Shown in pieces: positions 7,073-8,717 of a DNA stretch of 8,717 bases (its first letter is position 1; every line of letters starts with the position of its first letter). This DNA comes from Deltaproteobacteria bacterium (lineage in GTDB: Bacteria; Myxococcota_A; Polyangia; Polyangiales; Houyiibacteriaceae). The DNA is taken from positions 1-8,717 of the forward strand of contig JAFDFW010000069.1 in the NCBI GenBank assembly GCA_019309605.1. The letters run 5' to 3'. The notes below the pieces were generated by a model. It was not told the origin of the DNA. It saw only the letters and a program-made list of their open reading frames with translations, and did not search any database. A program made the translations under genes and the position numbers.

Positions 7073-8335
7073 ATGGACGGGAGGCGGCGGCAGCGCTATG
7101 AAGGCGCGGTGCCGGTGATAGACGACGATCATTTTCATGATCAATGTGGGGTGTTCGGGGTGTTTGGCGCCGAAGAGGCGTCGAATCTGGCGTACCTCGG
7201 CCTGCACTCCTTGCAGCATCGGGGGCAAGAAGCCGCAGGCATCGTTTCGAGCAACGGCGAGCAGCTCTTCGTCCATCGCGGCATGGGTTTGGTACAAGAC
7301 GTCTTCACCACCGATCAGATCGACAAGCTGCCCGGTAGCAGCGCCATTGGTCACGTTCGGTACACCACGGCCGGCGGCAGCCACATCAAGAACGCGCAGC
7401 CGCTTGCGGTGGACTGCGGCCACGGCTCCATCGCCGTCGCCCACAATGGAAATCTAACCAACGGCCTTGCGCTGCGACATCAGCTCGAAAAGGACGGTTC
7501 GATCTTCTCGTCCGACAGCGACACCGAGGTGCTCGTTCACCTGATCGCACGCTCGAAAGCCGAGACCATGGTCAACCGTGTCGCGGATGCGCTGCATCAG
7601 GTCGAGGGCGCGTACTCGCTCGTCTTTCTGTCGCCCGATGAATTGGTGGCCGTGCGCGACCCGTACGGGTTCCGGCCGTTGTGCTTAGGCAAGCTCGATG
7701 ACGCGTACCTCATCGCTTCGGAGCCACCGGCATTTCAGTTGATCGGTGCCGAATTCATCCGCGATATCGAACCCGGGGAGCTGGTCCTCATCAATGAGTC
7801 CGGGCTGCAGAGTCTTCGGCCGTTTCGTACCGGCGCCACGCGCCGATACATGTGCATCTTCGAGTACGTGTACTTCGCCCGGCCCGACGCCTCCTTCGAC
7901 GGGATCAGCGTCTACGACGCACGCAAGCGCATGGGCCGCGCCCTTTTCGAGGACCAGCCCGTCGAAGCCGACATGGTGGTTCCGGTGCCGGACAGCGGCG
8001 TCGCGGCAGCTCTCGGATACGCCGAAGCCTCCGGCATCCCCTTCGAGCTTGGGCTGATCCGAAGCCACTACGTCGGCCGCACCTTCATCGAGCCCTCTCA
8101 ATCGATTCGCCATTTCGGCGTTCGCCTCAAGCTACACCCGGTCCAAAGTCTCCTCAAAGGCAAGCGCGTCGCCGTGATCGACGACTCGATCGTGCGCGGC
8201 ACGACCAGCCGCAAGATCGTCAAGATGATCCGCGACGCCGGTGCCAAGGAAGTCCATCTCCGAATCAGCTCCCCCCCCACGAGCTGGCCCTGCTTCTACG
8301 GCATCGACACGCCTACTTATCGCTCGATGGTTTGA
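7073..8335 (+). CDS. purF: Amidophosphoribosyltransferase, C-terminally truncated
   Basis: PurF makes 5-phosphoribosylamine from PRPP and glutamine, the first step of purine synthesis. The 420-residue frame shows HDQCGVFGVFG (22-32) with the Ntn nucleophile C25 after a short propeptide, IGHVRYTTAGG (92-102), AHNGNL (123-128), RDPYGFRPL (195-203), and the PRPP loop VIDDSIVRGTTS (368-379). Two Fe-S cysteines remain: C261 in RRYMC and C407 in WPCFYG. After GIDTP (410-414) the frame reads TYRSMV and stops at 8335, whereas normal PurF continues about 24 residues and then the final Fe-S cysteine pair. That end is present out of frame at 8311-8448. An intact protein would be about 480 residues. ATG 7073 was chosen; GTG 7109, with GAAGG four bases upstream, is a credible alternative. 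The frame also stays open upstream to 6674 but there it is antisense to the dikinase gene. Confidence 0.92.
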   Translation: MDGRRRQRYEGAVPVIDDDHFHDQCGVFGVFGAEEASNLAYLGLHSLQHRGQEAAGIVSSNGEQLFVHRGMGLVQDVFTTDQIDKLPGSSAIGHVRYTTAGGSHIKNAQPLAVDCGHGSIAVAHNGNLTNGLALRHQLEKDGSIFSSDSDTEVLVHLIARSKAETMVNRVADALHQVEGAYSLVFLSPDELVAVRDPYGFRPLCLGKLDDAYLIASEPPAFQLIGAEFIRDIEPGELVLINESGLQSLRPFRTGATRRYMCIFEYVYFARPDASFDGISVYDARKRMGRALFEDQPVEADMVVPVPDSGVAAALGYAEASGIPFELGLIRSHYVGRTFIEPSQSIRHFGVRLKLHPVQSLLKGKRVAVIDDSIVRGTTSRKIVKMIRDAGAKEVHLRISSPPTSWPCFYGIDTPTYRSMV

Positions 8336-8448
8336 AACGAGCGGTCGGAGGCGAAGGGTTTTGCAGCGCGTGTTTCAGCGGGCGGTACCCAATCCCGGTC
8401 ACCGACGACGTAGGCCTGCGAAGACAGTTGCCCCTCGTCGGCGTCTGA
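8311..8448 (+). pseudogene. purF: Out-of-frame PurF C-terminal remnant
   Basis: In the frame starting GCC at 8311, 45 codons to TGA 8446-8448 read AYLSLDGLKRAVGGEG, then FCSACFSGRYP, then a short tail ending PLVGV. This is the standard PurF ending: the AYLSLdGl helix followed by the last two Fe-S cysteines (C437 and C440 in B. subtilis). It has no start signal of its own and overlaps the in-frame stop of purF by 25 bases. With 7073-8310 it would make a full PurF lacking only about 24 residues, of the ELIASSHSVEEI region. The frame relation implies a loss of 1 mod 3 bases, for example 70 or 73. Confidence 0.85.
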
Positions 8449-8456
8449 TCGCCGAC
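8437..8456 (+). terminator. Hairpin over the ancestral purF stop codon
   Basis: GTCGGCG (8437-8443) and CGCCGAC (8450-8456) form a perfect 7-bp GC-rich stem with the 6-base loop TCTGAT, which contains the remnant's TGA. No T-run follows, so this is not a canonical intrinsic terminator. It could be a weak terminator or an mRNA-stabilising end. Confidence 0.25.
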
Positions 8457-8717
8457 ACTGGCACTGATCGGAGAACGGCACGCGACGCACGTGCTCGCGC
8501 TCGGGAGCCCCGTCGCCACGGCTCCACACGTCGACACACGGCTAGGCGCCGACCCAATCGCTGTGCCGCACATCGCGAGCCGTTCTCCTATGTACAAGTC
8601 GACGTACGAAGGGGCACAGTGGGACGCAGCGGGTTTCCCATTGTCGTATGGAGGGGCACGAGGGAGCGCGATGCGCGGATCCAGCGGCGTAGCGAGTGAC
8701 AAGCGGCCATGGAAGCA
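8449..8717 (+). other. No recognisable gene after purF
   Basis: These 269 bases carry no protein family I recognise on either strand. The frame continuing after the purF remnant stays open to the window end and includes an ATG at 8596, but no recognisable motif or ribosome binding site supports it. The last possible start is the ATG at 8709, nine bases from the end, which could open the next gene. Two imperfect 25-base copies (8603-8627 and 8645-8669, 18 of 25 identical, core AGGGGCAC) lie 42 bp apart. Confidence 0.3.
8603..8669 (+). repeat. Imperfect 25-bp direct repeat, 42-bp period
   Basis: Copy one is 8603-8627 and copy two is 8645-8669. They match at 18 of 25 positions and share CGTA at the start and AGGGGCAC in the middle. 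The 42-bp period is about four helical turns, which would suit protein binding on one face of the DNA ahead of a downstream gene. Chance similarity in G-rich DNA is a real alternative. Confidence 0.25.

Noticed and set aside
8311..8448. Programmed frameshift joining purF to its C-terminus
   Set aside because: About 24 conserved residues are absent at the junction, so a ribosomal shift could not restore the normal protein.
8313..8702. Minus-strand open frame of 129 codons after purF
   Set aside because: No motif, and it overlaps the purF remnant, whose identity is clear.
1..8717. Defence island, secretion cluster or mobile element
   Set aside because: All recognised genes are of housekeeping or unknown type; no transposase, integrase, toxin, nuclease-helicase pair or repeat array is present.

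Overview
This is a high-GC bacterial window with tightly packed genes and almost no intergenic space. The mix of genes suggests a Myxococcota or other former Deltaproteobacteria genome: an RNase HII-like protein of the enlarged type, a degenerate receiver protein, a TPR protein with a metallopeptidase-like tail, and a MepA-type lipoprotein or periplasmic endopeptidase. The taxonomic call is inference from protein style and base composition. No rRNA, tRNA, CRISPR array, IS element or phage gene was seen.

Layout, left to right. (1) Minus strand, 1-898: the first 299 residues of an RNase HII-like protein that runs off the left edge. (2) A short AT-rich divergent promoter region with several small palindromes, about 899-974. 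(3) Plus strand, about 1017-1790: a protein with an unknown N-terminal domain and a pseudo-receiver C-terminal domain. (4) Minus strand, 1698-2582: a MepA-family murein endopeptidase with all metal-site motifs, overlapping gene 3 tail to tail. (5) Plus strand, 2652-3686: TPR repeats fused to a zincin_1-like domain whose HExxH motif is lost. (6) Minus strand, 3677-4396: an RluA-family pseudouridine synthase starting at a GTG inside the end of (7). (7) Minus strand, 4389-7022: an 877-residue ATP-grasp/PEP-utiliser protein with the domain order of rifampicin phosphotransferase. (8) Plus strand, 7073-8335: purF, whose C-terminus is broken. (9) 8449-8717: a stretch with no recognisable gene.

Genes 7 and 6 form a translationally coupled pair. 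The other genes are arranged divergently or convergently and do not form one pathway.

The strongest anomaly is in purF. The frame stops after GIDTP plus six unrelated residues, yet the normal PurF C-terminus, with its last two Fe-S cysteines, follows immediately in another frame. About 24 codons are missing at the junction. This is either a real disabling deletion or an assembly error. The other points of interest are two enzyme-like proteins that have lost catalytic residues: the TPR/pseudo-metallopeptidase, and the RNase HII-like protein with one of four carboxylates replaced. I do not see a multi-gene novel system such as a defence or secretion island.
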